Numbered from the stretch's first letter, positions 1-5,786 are shown. The stretch: 12,044 nt of DNA from an uncultured Oscillospiraceae bacterium (GCA_934635515.1 CAKTZK010000048.1:1-12044); one strand, 5' to 3'. Numbers and translations: made by a program. Notes: a model not told the origin generated them from the letters alone.

Positions 1-32
1 GAGGTTTTACTCATGCTAAAGCTATTTTTCTT

Positions 33-54
33 CCCCCGGTAGAACCGGGGGTTT
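33..54 (+). terminator. Hairpin with short T-tract, probable terminator of an upstream operon
   Basis: CCCCCGGT (33-40) pairs perfectly with ACCGGGGG (44-51) around a 3-nt loop, and TTTATTT follows. A GC-rich stem with a U-rich tail is the intrinsic terminator pattern. The gene it would serve lies left of the window; bases 1-32 show no recognisable coding end. A terminal hairpin of a mobile element would look similar, and no transposase is visible to decide. Confidence 0.5.
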
Positions 55-80
55 ATTTCCACGCCTGAAGGCACCAAAGA

Positions 81-115
81 AAATGCGGCACGGCGGAAGC
101 TGTGCCGCATTTTTT
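81..115 (+). terminator. Strong intrinsic terminator
   Basis: AAATGCGGCAC (81-91) pairs perfectly over 11 bp with GTGCCGCATTT (102-112) around a 10-nt loop. The stem runs into six T residues (110-115). This is a textbook rho-independent terminator and the second of two hairpins within 80 nt, so transcription from the left should stop here and the downstream region is transcriptionally separate. Confidence 0.8.
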
Positions 116-373
116 GCGGGGAGAGGGAGGCGGATCGCCCCTGTGATAACAGGTTACAAGAAGTGCGGTGGGACGGGCGACCGCAAGGGTTGCCCCTACG
201 GGAGGCAAGGAGCGGATGCAGGTCTTGACTCCGCCAGGCCAGTGCCAGCGCGTAAGCGCTTATGCACGGAAATAGACGCAGAGACGATACGAAAGCAGGG
301 CGCAGATATGCACCATTCGATTCGCGGGGGAGGTGAGTTTCGCTCCGGACGGCACTGTGCCCGCGCAAGGATT

Positions 374-392
374 CCAAAACCATTGGTTTTGG
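374..392. repeat. Perfect palindrome (9-bp arms)
   Basis: CCAAAACCA (374-382) and TGGTTTTGG (384-392) are exact reverse complements separated by one base. As RNA it would form an 8-bp stem with a 3-nt loop. It sits 12 bases upstream of the longer 405-436 hairpin and belongs to the 125-480 element. Confidence 0.7.
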
Positions 393-404
393 CGGCGTTC
401 TTTG

Positions 405-436
405 GGTACTTTCTGCCGCTGATGGCAGAAAGTACC
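405..436. repeat. Perfect 13-bp inverted repeat with 6-nt loop
   Basis: GGTACTTTCTGCC (405-417) and GGCAGAAAGTACC (424-436) are exact reverse complements around GCTGAT. This is the longest uninterrupted stem in the non-coding left end. It has no T-tract on either side, so it does not look like a terminator. It is the strongest single fold of the 125-480 element. Confidence 0.8.
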
Positions 437-550
437 ATGCCGGAGGCGTGCCTACGGGCGGGGCGATGTGACCGCCGCCCCCTGCGCGCGTTTTATGCGG
501 CTGCATATTCTTCTGCCTCCCTCCATACACTGCCACGGGAGGGGATCATC

Positions 551-1243
551 ATGCTTGCCTGGATCACGTATCAGCCTCGGGGCCTGCCCCGGGTACACCA
601 TCATATAGAGCTTTTGCAAGGCCTGCCCCTGTGCCGGGTGGAGATCGGCGGGCGGCCCTCGGGCCTGCTGCGGCTGCTTCTGCGCCGGGAGGGGCGCGTG
701 CTGCATCAGTCAGGTGTCCGGGAGGGAACCTGGCTGGAGGATCTGCCCCCTTGGGCAAAAATGGGCCTGCATCCGGTGGACATCGTGCCCCTGCGCCGGG
801 CTTTGCTTCCGGCCCTGCTGGACCAGGCCTTCCGGCAAAAGCGGCTCTCACCCCAGTCTGCCTCGGTCCGGCTCACGGCGGAGGGGACGAGCCTGCCGGT
901 ATACTGGGCGGCGCAGCTTCTGGCGGAGCGGGTACGGTATCTGCACCTGCAGGTAGGCTACGGCCAGCAGGCCCTGGAGGACTGGCTTCTCCAGCGCTAC
1001 GGACTGGCCTGCGGAGGCGCGGACGCCGCGCTGGAGGTCTCGCTCTGTGCAGACGGACCGAATTCTGCGCTGCTGCTGGGGGAGAACTGCCCCGGCCAGG
1101 AGGTGGAGTACATACTTCCGCCGGCTCTCCGGGATGCGGTGCCCGGCGGCGTGGAGGGGGAGCGGCTGCTGGCGGCTCTGTATCGCCAGGGACGGCTGCG
1201 GGCCGGGGATGTATCCGTGAGAAGAATTTATTTCGGTGCTTGA
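551..1243 (+). CDS. Uncharacterised 230-residue protein upstream of greA
   Basis: I do not recognise this family. ATG 551 was chosen because GGGAGGGG (537-544) lies six bases before it. The frame stays open back to position 83, but that stretch crosses the hairpin element and reads as low-quality coding. The product is 230 residues, soluble-looking, with no signal peptide or membrane segment. It is rich in Leu, Arg, Ala and Gly and starts MLAWITYQPRGLPR. The middle (residues ~70-150) alternates hydrophobic strands with Leu/Ala-rich helices in a way that could be a Rossmann-like alpha/beta fold, but no glycine-rich nucleotide loop or catalytic motif is evident. The C-terminal third holds short motifs such as LPPALRD and LLAALYRQGRLRAGDVSV. 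Its TGA stop lies inside the -35 box of the greA promoter, and no terminator separates the two genes. Coding status is likely; function is unknown. Confidence 0.7.
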   Translation: MLAWITYQPRGLPRVHHHIELLQGLPLCRVEIGGRPSGLLRLLLRREGRVLHQSGVREGTWLEDLPPWAKMGLHPVDIVPLRRALLPALLDQAFRQKRLSPQSASVRLTAEGTSLPVYWAAQLLAERVRYLHLQVGYGQQALEDWLLQRYGLACGGADAALEVSLCADGPNSALLLGENCPGQEVEYILPPALRDAVPGGVEGERLLAALYRQGRLRAGDVSVRRIYFGA

Positions 1244-1268
1244 CACCGGGGGGGAAACTCACTATAAT
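1240..1268 (+). promoter_or_regulatory. Consensus sigma-A promoter for greA-lysS
   Basis: TTGACA (1240-1245) and TATAAT (1263-1268) are both perfect consensus hexamers with the optimal 17-bp spacer. The upstream gene's TGA stop (1241-1243) is part of the -35 box. The predicted start near 1275 gives a leader of about 70 nt before greA. That leader can form a 6-bp stem between CGGTGT (1291-1296) and ACACCG (1316-1321). Confidence 0.85.
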
Positions 1269-1344
1269 GCAGTATGACTTATTATAAAATCGGTGTAGTA
1301 TTGCGTATAGGAGAAACACCGGATCATCGAAAGGAAGCGTAACC

Positions 1345-1821
1345 ATGGTTAAAGAGTTCAAAATGAGCCAGGAGCGGTACGACGAGCTGAAAGCGGAGCT
1401 GGATTACAGCAAGACCACCCGGGCTGACGAGATCGCGGAGCTTATCAAGGAGGCTCGCGGCTTCGGCGACCTGAGTGAAAACAGCGAGTACGACGAGGCG
1501 AAAAATGAGCAGGGCAAGCTCTATTCCCGTATTGCCGAGCTGGAGGAGATCCTGCTCCACGCCAAGATCGTCAATGAGTCTGAGACCGATTCCGATAAGA
1601 TCTCCATTGGCTGCAAGGTCACGGTCACCAACCTTTCCACCGGTAAGCAGCTGCCCGTTTACAAAATCGTCGGCTCCCAGGAGGCGGACGTGATGAACCA
1701 CGCCGTGTCCGAGGATTCCCCCTTCGGAAAGGCCCTCATGGGCCGCAAGGCCGGGGAGGAGATCGCCGTTGAGGCCCCCAAGGGCGTTATTCGTTACCAC
1801 ATTGACTCCATCGAAAGATGA
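1345..1821 (+). CDS. greA: Transcription elongation factor GreA
   Basis: GreA enters the secondary channel of stalled, backtracked RNA polymerase and stimulates cleavage of the extruded RNA 3' end so elongation can resume. The 158-residue length is normal for the family. Residues ~1-78 form the antiparallel coiled coil; its tip carries GDLSENSEYDEAKN (41-54), including the acidic pair D42 and E45 that helps coordinate catalytic Mg2+ in the polymerase. Residues ~80-158 are the FKBP-like domain with the family signature SPFGKALMGRKAGEE. ATG 1345 is preceded by AAGGAAG (1331-1337) at good spacing. A perfect promoter lies upstream, and lysS begins 40 nt downstream without a terminator, so the two are probably co-transcribed. 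Confidence 0.97.
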   Translation: MVKEFKMSQERYDELKAELDYSKTTRADEIAELIKEARGFGDLSENSEYDEAKNEQGKLYSRIAELEEILLHAKIVNESETDSDKISIGCKVTVTNLSTGKQLPVYKIVGSQEADVMNHAVSEDSPFGKALMGRKAGEEIAVEAPKGVIRYHIDSIER

Positions 1822-1830
1822 GCAAATAAT
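1802..1830 (+). promoter_or_regulatory. Possible secondary promoter for lysS
   Basis: TTGACT (1802-1807) and AATAAT (1825-1830) are each one base off consensus with an ideal 17-bp spacer. The -35 lies inside the last codons of greA. It would start lysS transcription near 1837, about 25 nt before its start codon, in addition to readthrough from the greA promoter. The call rests on sequence match only. Confidence 0.4.
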
Positions 1831-1861
1831 TTCAAATTTTTACAAAAGGAGGATATCCGCC

Positions 1862-3805
1862 ATGGCAGAGCAGGAAACCCGAAACATTCAACAGGAGCAG
1901 GATCTTAAGCAGATCCTAAAGGTACGCCGCGATAAACTCAAGGCCCTGCAGGATATGGGGATGGATCCTTTCACCATCACCAAGTACGATGTTACCCACC
2001 ACGCCCAGGAGATCAAGGATAATTTCGACGCCCTGGAGGGGCAGACCGTCTCCGTAGGCGGCCGCCTGATGAGCAAGCGCGGCATGGGTAAGGTCTCTTT
2101 CTGCGACCTCCAGGATAAGTCCGGCCGCATCCAGCTCTACGCACGCCGTGACGAGATGGATCCCGAGGAATACAACCGCTTCAAGAAGTACGATATCGGC
2201 GACATCGTGGGCGTGGAGGGCACCGTGTTCCGCACGGAAAAGGGCGAGATGAGCGTCCGCGCCAAGCACATCACCCTGCTGAGTAAGTCCCTCCAGCCCC
2301 TGCCCGAGAAGTTCCACGGCCTCACGGATAAGGAAATGCGCTACCGTCAGCGCTATGTGGACCTCATTATGAATCCCGAGAGCAAGCGCAATTTTGAAAT
2401 TCGCAGCAAGTTCGTGGCCTATCTGCGCCGCTATCTGGACGGCCTGGGCTTCATGGAGGTGGAGACCCCCGTTCTCAGCCCCATTGCCGGCGGCGCCAAC
2501 GCCCGTCCCTTTATCACTCACCACAATGCCCAGGACATTGACATGTATATGCGCATCGCCACCGAGCTGCACTTAAAGCGGCTCATCGTTGGCGGCATGG
2601 AGCGGGTATACGAGGTGGGCCGCATCTTCCGCAACGAGGGCATGGACACCAAGCACAACCCGGAGTTTACCACCTGTGAGCTGTACCAGGCCTTTACCAA
2701 CCTGGACGGCATGATGGACATTCTGGAGGGGATCCTCTCCGGCGCGGCCCAGGAGATCCTGGGCACCTACAAGGTCACCTGGCTGGGCCACGAAATTGAC
2801 CTGACCCCCTCCTGGAAACGCGTCACCATGGCCGACGCGGTGAAGAATGTCACCGGCGCGGACTTTATGGCCTGCATCGGCGACGCCGACAAGGGCGTGG
2901 AGCTGGCAAAGAGCGTGGGCGTTGACATGGACGGCGTGGCCCACACCTGGGGCAACGCCCTCTATGAGACCTTCGACCAAAAGGTGGAGGAGACCCTCAT
3001 CCAGCCCACCTTCATCACCATGTACCCGGTGGAGGTGAGCCCCCTGGCCAAGCGCAGCCCCGAGCAGCCCGCCCTTACCGAGCGCTATGAGATGTTCATC
3101 TGCGGCTGTGAGATGGGCAACGCCTTCTCCGAGCTCAACGACCCCATCGACCAGTATCAGCGCTTCAAGGCCCAGGCGGAAAAGCGCGCCAACGGCGACG
3201 AGGAGGCCGACATGATGGACGAGGATTTCGTGCTGGCTCTGGAATACGGTATGCCCCCCACCGGCGGCCTGGGCTTCGGCATTGACCGCTGCTCCATGAT
3301 GCTCTGCGGCACCGACTCCATCCGGGATGTGATCCTGTTCCCGACCATGAAGCCCCTGGATGCCGACAAGAAGACGGCCAAGGCAGAGCCGAAGAGCGCC
3401 GAAAAGCCCGCTGCCCCGGCGGAAAAGCCCGACTTCTCCAAGGTGGAAATTGAGCCGCTGTTTAAGGACTATGTGGACTTTGACACCTTCTCCAAGAGCG
3501 ACTTCCGGGCCGTGAAGATCAAGGCGTGCGAAGCTGTAAAGAAGAGTAAGAAGCTCTTAAAGTTCGTTTTGGACGACGGCACCGGTGAAGACCGGGTGAT
3601 CCTGAGCGGTATTCATGAGTATTATGAGCCGGAGGAGCTGGTGGGCAAGACCTGCGTGGCCATCACCAACCTGCCGCCCCGGCCCATGATGGGCATTGAT
3701 TCCTGCGGTATGCTGATTTCCGCCGTCCACCACGAGGAGGGCCAGGAAAAGCTGCACCTGCTGATGCTGGACGATGCCATCCCCGCCGGCGCAAAGATGT
3801 ATTAA
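1862..3805 (+). CDS. lysS: Lysyl-tRNA synthetase (class II) with C-terminal Trbp111-like tRNA-binding domain
   Basis: The enzyme charges tRNA-Lys with lysine at the expense of ATP. ATG 1862 follows AAAAGGAGG (1844-1852); the frame extends further left only by overlapping greA. The product is 647 residues, while typical bacterial LysRS has about 500. Residues ~60-165 are the OB-fold anticodon-binding domain (VSVGGRLMSKRGMGKVSF). Residues ~180-497 are the class II core, with motif 2 around R257 (FRNEGMDTKHNPEF) and motif 3 around GLGFGIDR (D475, R476). The LysRS part ends near LFPTMKP. A Lys/Ala/Pro-rich linker (~499-530) leads into an extra domain (~541-647) with SDFRAVKI, VILSGI and MGIDSCGMLISA. 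That pattern matches the Trbp111/EMAPII-type tRNA-binding fold usually seen at the end of MetRS. It should raise general tRNA affinity, possibly through dimerisation; this is inferred from the family. Confidence 0.96.
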   Translation: MAEQETRNIQQEQDLKQILKVRRDKLKALQDMGMDPFTITKYDVTHHAQEIKDNFDALEGQTVSVGGRLMSKRGMGKVSFCDLQDKSGRIQLYARRDEMDPEEYNRFKKYDIGDIVGVEGTVFRTEKGEMSVRAKHITLLSKSLQPLPEKFHGLTDKEMRYRQRYVDLIMNPESKRNFEIRSKFVAYLRRYLDGLGFMEVETPVLSPIAGGANARPFITHHNAQDIDMYMRIATELHLKRLIVGGMERVYEVGRIFRNEGMDTKHNPEFTTCELYQAFTNLDGMMDILEGILSGAAQEILGTYKVTWLGHEIDLTPSWKRVTMADAVKNVTGADFMACIGDADKGVELAKSVGVDMDGVAHTWGNALYETFDQKVEETLIQPTFITMYPVEVSPLAKRSPEQPALTERYEMFICGCEMGNAFSELNDPIDQYQRFKAQAEKRANGDEEADMMDEDFVLALEYGMPPTGGLGFGIDRCSMMLCGTDSIRDVILFPTMKPLDADKKTAKAEPKSAEKPAAPAEKPDFSKVEIEPLFKDYVDFDTFSKSDFRAVKIKACEAVKKSKKLLKFVLDDGTGEDRVILSGIHEYYEPEELVGKTCVAITNLPPRPMMGIDSCGMLISAVHHEEGQEKLHLLMLDDAIPAGAKMY

Positions 3806-3821
3806 AAAACAAGGCATTTTA

Positions 3822-3855
3822 GCCCCGCGGCCCACCCAGGACTGCGGGGCCTTTT
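3822..3855 (+). terminator. Terminator after lysS
   Basis: GCCCCGC (3822-3828) pairs with GCGGGGC (3844-3850) around a 15-nt loop, followed by CTTTTCT. It begins 17 nt after the lysS stop. The stem is strong but the T-tract is short, so termination may be partial. Confidence 0.6.
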
Positions 3856-3873
3856 CTGCCCGGCCCGATAAAA

Positions 3874-3930
3874 ACTGCGCAACGCAGGTCAAGCGGGCCT
3901 TTTCCAAAGATGCTATACTGCCTATGCAGT
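3874..3930 (+). promoter_or_regulatory. araC-type gene promoter region with two CTGC/GCAG inverted repeats
   Basis: TATACT (3914-3919) is a good -10 element, but no convincing -35 stands 16-18 bp upstream, which is typical of a promoter needing an activator. Two similar inverted repeats flank it: CTGC-N5-GCAG (3875-3887) and ACTGC-N4-GCAGT (3917-3930), with centres about 42 bp apart or four helical turns. They could be operators for the adjacent regulator acting on its own gene. This is inference from position and symmetry. Confidence 0.35.
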
Positions 3931-3948
3931 CAGGAAGGAGGAACGGCT

Positions 3949-4923
3949 ATGTACGAATGGGGGAGGATCATCCAGGACCTGGTCCTGGAAATGGACCGGT
4001 GCATCAAGGCCCAGGACTGGGAGGGCCTGACCCTTTCCGCCCTGGCCCGGAAGCTGAGCTATTCGGAGTACCACCTGTCCCACCGGTTCCGGGATATTTC
4101 AGGCATGCAGCTGCGGGACTATCTCCGGGGCCGCCGCCTGGCCTTTGCCCTCCGGGATGTCCGGGACACCGAAGACGGCCTGCTGGACATCGCCCTGCGC
4201 TACGGCTTTTCTTCCCACGAGGCCTTCACCCGGGCCTTTAGGGCCGCCTACGGCCTTACCCCCAGCGCCTACCGCCACTGCCTCGTCCCGGTGGCCCTGC
4301 GCACGGTCATCCGCCCCTTTGACTGCTATCTTTTAGGAATCGGAGGAACCGGCATGGCAAGTACCAACACAGACATCAAAACCTATTTCGTCACTATCCC
4401 CGCCCACAAATATCTCCACATCCGCAATTACGAGAGCATCGGCTACTGGGACTTCTGGCAGAAGCAGAGCCGGATCCCCGGCCAGGACTGCGACACGATA
4501 TGCGGCCTGCTCTCCGGCATCCCCGGCAAGTTGGACGACGCCGGTGGGGATGCCGAGGACAGCGGCAGCGGCCAGGTCATGGCATTTATCAACGCCCCTG
4601 AGGGCCGCGTATGCGCCTGGGGCATCCCTCTGGCCGAGAGCTACGGCGTCCGTCTCCCGGCGGACTACGAAGGCCCCGTCCCGGCGCAGATGCGCCTGAT
4701 GGATGTGCCGGAGGGCGAATACATCGTCTTTGAGCACGGCCCCTTTGACTTTGAGACGGAGAACACCGCCGTGGAGGCCAAAATGGAGTGGGCCATGAGA
4801 GATTTTGATCTCGCCGCCGCCGGGTACGCACTGGACACCACACCTGAGCGGGTGTTCTACTTTTTCCACGACTGCAAGCGCTTCTGGAAGTACATCCGTC
4901 CGGTGAAGAAACTTGTCCCTTGA
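3949..4923 (+). CDS. AraC-family transcriptional regulator with C-terminal GyrI-like effector domain
   Basis: This 324-residue protein is a DNA-binding regulator with a small-molecule sensor, in the Rob-like order (DNA-binding domain first, ligand domain last). Residues ~5-112 hold the two helix-turn-helix units: LTLSALARKLSYSEYHLSHRF (27-47) and, at ~80-110, the conserved LLDIALRYGFSSHEAFTRAF. Residues ~138-320 match the GyrI/AraC effector-binding fold, which in relatives binds lipophilic cations, drugs or peptides; the C-terminal FYFFHDCKRFWKYIRPVKK is typical of this clostridial type. ATG 3949 was chosen over an upstream ATG in the same frame because AAGGAGG (3935-3941) sits seven bases before it. 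An in-frame ATG at 4354 (M136), just ahead of the effector domain, also has its own GGAGG. The gene stands alone between a terminator and the pnuC promoter. Its targets are unknown; autoregulation and pnuC control are possible. Confidence 0.9.
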   Translation: MYEWGRIIQDLVLEMDRCIKAQDWEGLTLSALARKLSYSEYHLSHRFRDISGMQLRDYLRGRRLAFALRDVRDTEDGLLDIALRYGFSSHEAFTRAFRAAYGLTPSAYRHCLVPVALRTVIRPFDCYLLGIGGTGMASTNTDIKTYFVTIPAHKYLHIRNYESIGYWDFWQKQSRIPGQDCDTICGLLSGIPGKLDDAGGDAEDSGSGQVMAFINAPEGRVCAWGIPLAESYGVRLPADYEGPVPAQMRLMDVPEGEYIVFEHGPFDFETENTAVEAKMEWAMRDFDLAAAGYALDTTPERVFYFFHDCKRFWKYIRPVKKLVP

Positions 4924-4948
4924 CACGGCCCGGTGTTTTCGCTATAAT
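4920..4948 (+). promoter_or_regulatory. Consensus sigma-A promoter for the pnuC-type gene
   Basis: TTGACA (4920-4925), a 17-bp spacer and TATAAT (4943-4948) form a second perfect promoter. As at greA, the preceding gene's TGA stop (4921-4923) is embedded in the -35 box. Transcription should start near 4955, leaving a leader of about 120 nt. Just after the -10 lies a direct repeat CTGCA-AAA-CTGCA (4953-4965). Confidence 0.85.
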
Positions 4949-4973
4949 AAGCCTGCAAAACTGCATGAAGTAT

Positions 4974-5053
4974 CTGCCACCGGGTAGAGAATGTTTCGAC
5001 ATTCGATCACGCATCGTTAGGTCTTAGAAGATGCGCGGTCGGGTGTCTTTTTT
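4974..5053 (+). ncRNA. Candidate cis-regulatory leader RNA of the pnuC-type gene
   Basis: The leader folds into clear stems. GAATGT (4989-4994) pairs perfectly with ACATTC (4999-5004) around a TTCG tetraloop. CGCATC (5010-5015) pairs with GATGCG (5030-5035), extended by GATC (5005-5008) with GGTC (5037-5040) across an A-C mismatch, leaving a 14-nt loop. Upstream, CTGCC (4974-4978) can pair with GGTAG (4983-4987). Alternatively CACC (4978-4981) can pair with GGTG (5042-5045), closing a three-way junction. These two pairings exclude each other. Six T residues (5048-5053) follow directly, and the ribosome binding site is 8 nt further. Mutually exclusive helices before a U-tract suggest a riboswitch or attenuator. 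It matches no riboswitch consensus I can recall, including TPP, FMN, cobalamin, SAM, purine and preQ1 classes. Confidence 0.5.
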
Positions 5054-5074
5054 GACAAGAAGGGAGAAAGATCC

Positions 5075-5770
5075 GTGCTGCGACGCATTTACAACTATTT
5101 TACCCCCCAGGAGCGGCTGCTCTGGGGCATTTCCGCCGGGGCCATCCTCCTGTCCTTTTTCCTGCTGGACGGGCGGCAGTATCTCACCCTGGCGGCCTCG
5201 CTCATCGGCGTAACGTCCATCATCGTCAACGCCAAGGGGAATCCCCTGGGCCAGCTGCTGATGGTGATATTCAGCCTTTTTTACGGCTATATCTCCTACG
5301 CCTGCGCCTACTACGGCGAAATGGTCACCTACCTGGGCATGACCGGGCCCATGGCCGCCCTGGCTCTTATAAGCTGGCTGCGCCATCCCTTTCACGGAAA
5401 CCGTGCCCAGGTGCAGGTGAACCACATCAGCCGCCGGGAGCACGGGCTGCTGGCCCTCCTTACGGCGGGGGTGACACTGGGGTTTTACTTTATTCTCCGG
5501 GCCCTGGGAACGGCCAATCTTCTGCCCAGCACCGTGTCGGTGGCCACCAGCTTCTGGGCGGTGTACCTTACGTTCCGCCGCAGTCCGCTGTTTTCCCTGG
5601 GCTATGCCGCCAACGACCTGGTGCTCATTGTGCTGTGGGTGCTGGCCTCGCTGGAGGATGTGTCCTACCTGTCGGTGGTGGTGTGCTTTGCGGCCTTTTT
5701 GGCCAACGATCTCTACGGATTTATCAGCTGGCGCAGGATGGAGAAAGCCCAGGCTGGGGCCGGATCCTGA
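5075..5770 (+). CDS. pnuC: PnuC-family vitamin/nucleoside transporter
   Basis: This is a 231-residue integral membrane protein with about seven hydrophobic segments (roughly residues 15-31, 35-50, 56-76, 84-101, 121-142, 150-165, 180-193 and 197-219, the last ones closely spaced). The C-terminal part carries the family pattern: RSPLFSLGYAANDLVLIVLWV, then SYLSVVVCF and NDLYGFISWRRM. PnuC proteins let nicotinamide riboside enter by facilitated diffusion, trapped inside by phosphorylation; relatives PnuT and PnuX carry thiamine and riboflavin, so the substrate cannot be fixed from sequence. Start is GTG 5075, preceded by AGGGAG (5061-5066) at 8 nt. The gene is single, with its own perfect promoter and a folded leader, which suggests control by ligand availability. 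No nadR-like kinase or NAD synthesis gene is visible nearby. Confidence 0.85.
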   Translation: MLRRIYNYFTPQERLLWGISAGAILLSFFLLDGRQYLTLAASLIGVTSIIVNAKGNPLGQLLMVIFSLFYGYISYACAYYGEMVTYLGMTGPMAALALISWLRHPFHGNRAQVQVNHISRREHGLLALLTAGVTLGFYFILRALGTANLLPSTVSVATSFWAVYLTFRRSPLFSLGYAANDLVLIVLWVLASLEDVSYLSVVVCFAAFLANDLYGFISWRRMEKAQAGAGS

Positions 5771-5786
5771 CCAATTTAAAAGCCGA

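Larger units (their letters stand above)
125..480. repeat. Hairpin-rich non-coding element with complementary ends
   Basis: No convincing gene lies between 116 and 550; instead the sequence is full of inverted repeats. The outer ends are complementary: GGG (125-127), GGCGG (129-133) and ATCGCCCC (134-141) match CCC (478-480), CCGCC (472-476) and GGGGCGAT (460-467), about 16 bp with one mismatch and a 4-nt bulge. Inside are hairpins at 175-195 (8 bp with one G-U pair), 242-267 (9 bp, capped by a GTAA tetraloop of the GNRA type), 323-365 (6-bp closing stem), 374-392 and 405-436. The octamer CCTACGGG occurs twice (195-202 and 451-458). Terminal inverted repeats with no encoded protein fit a miniature dispersed element. 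A closing helix around several branches would also fit a large structured RNA, but no promoter is visible ahead of it. Both readings are inference. Confidence 0.5.

Noticed and set aside
195..206. CCTACGGGAGGC, identical to a conserved 16S rRNA segment
   Set aside because: The match stops after 12 bases and neither flank resembles 16S rRNA, so it is coincidence.
196..438. 80-codon minus-strand frame in the left non-coding region
   Set aside because: No ribosome binding site, and it reads through the perfect 13-bp and 9-bp inverted repeats. It is explained by stop-poor GC-rich DNA.
83..550. N-terminal extension of the 551-1243 gene back to ATG 83
   Set aside because: It begins inside the terminator at 81-115 and crosses perfect hairpins. 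No ribosome binding site stands before 83, whereas ATG 551 has a good one.
1324..2572. Minus-strand frames opposite greA and lysS
   Set aside because: They mirror codon positions of confidently identified + strand genes and show no family motifs or ribosome binding sites.
4976..5047. tRNA-like look of GGGTAGAG and TTTCGACATTCGATC in the pnuC leader
   Set aside because: No 7-bp acceptor stem, anticodon arm or CCA end can be formed around them. The stems present have non-tRNA spacing.
5048..5053. T6 run as a plain terminator between pnuC and its promoter
   Set aside because: The stable stem 5005-5040 ends 7 nt before the T run, so it is not a classical terminator by itself. Only the alternative CACC/GGTG pairing approaches it, so it is treated as part of the leader.
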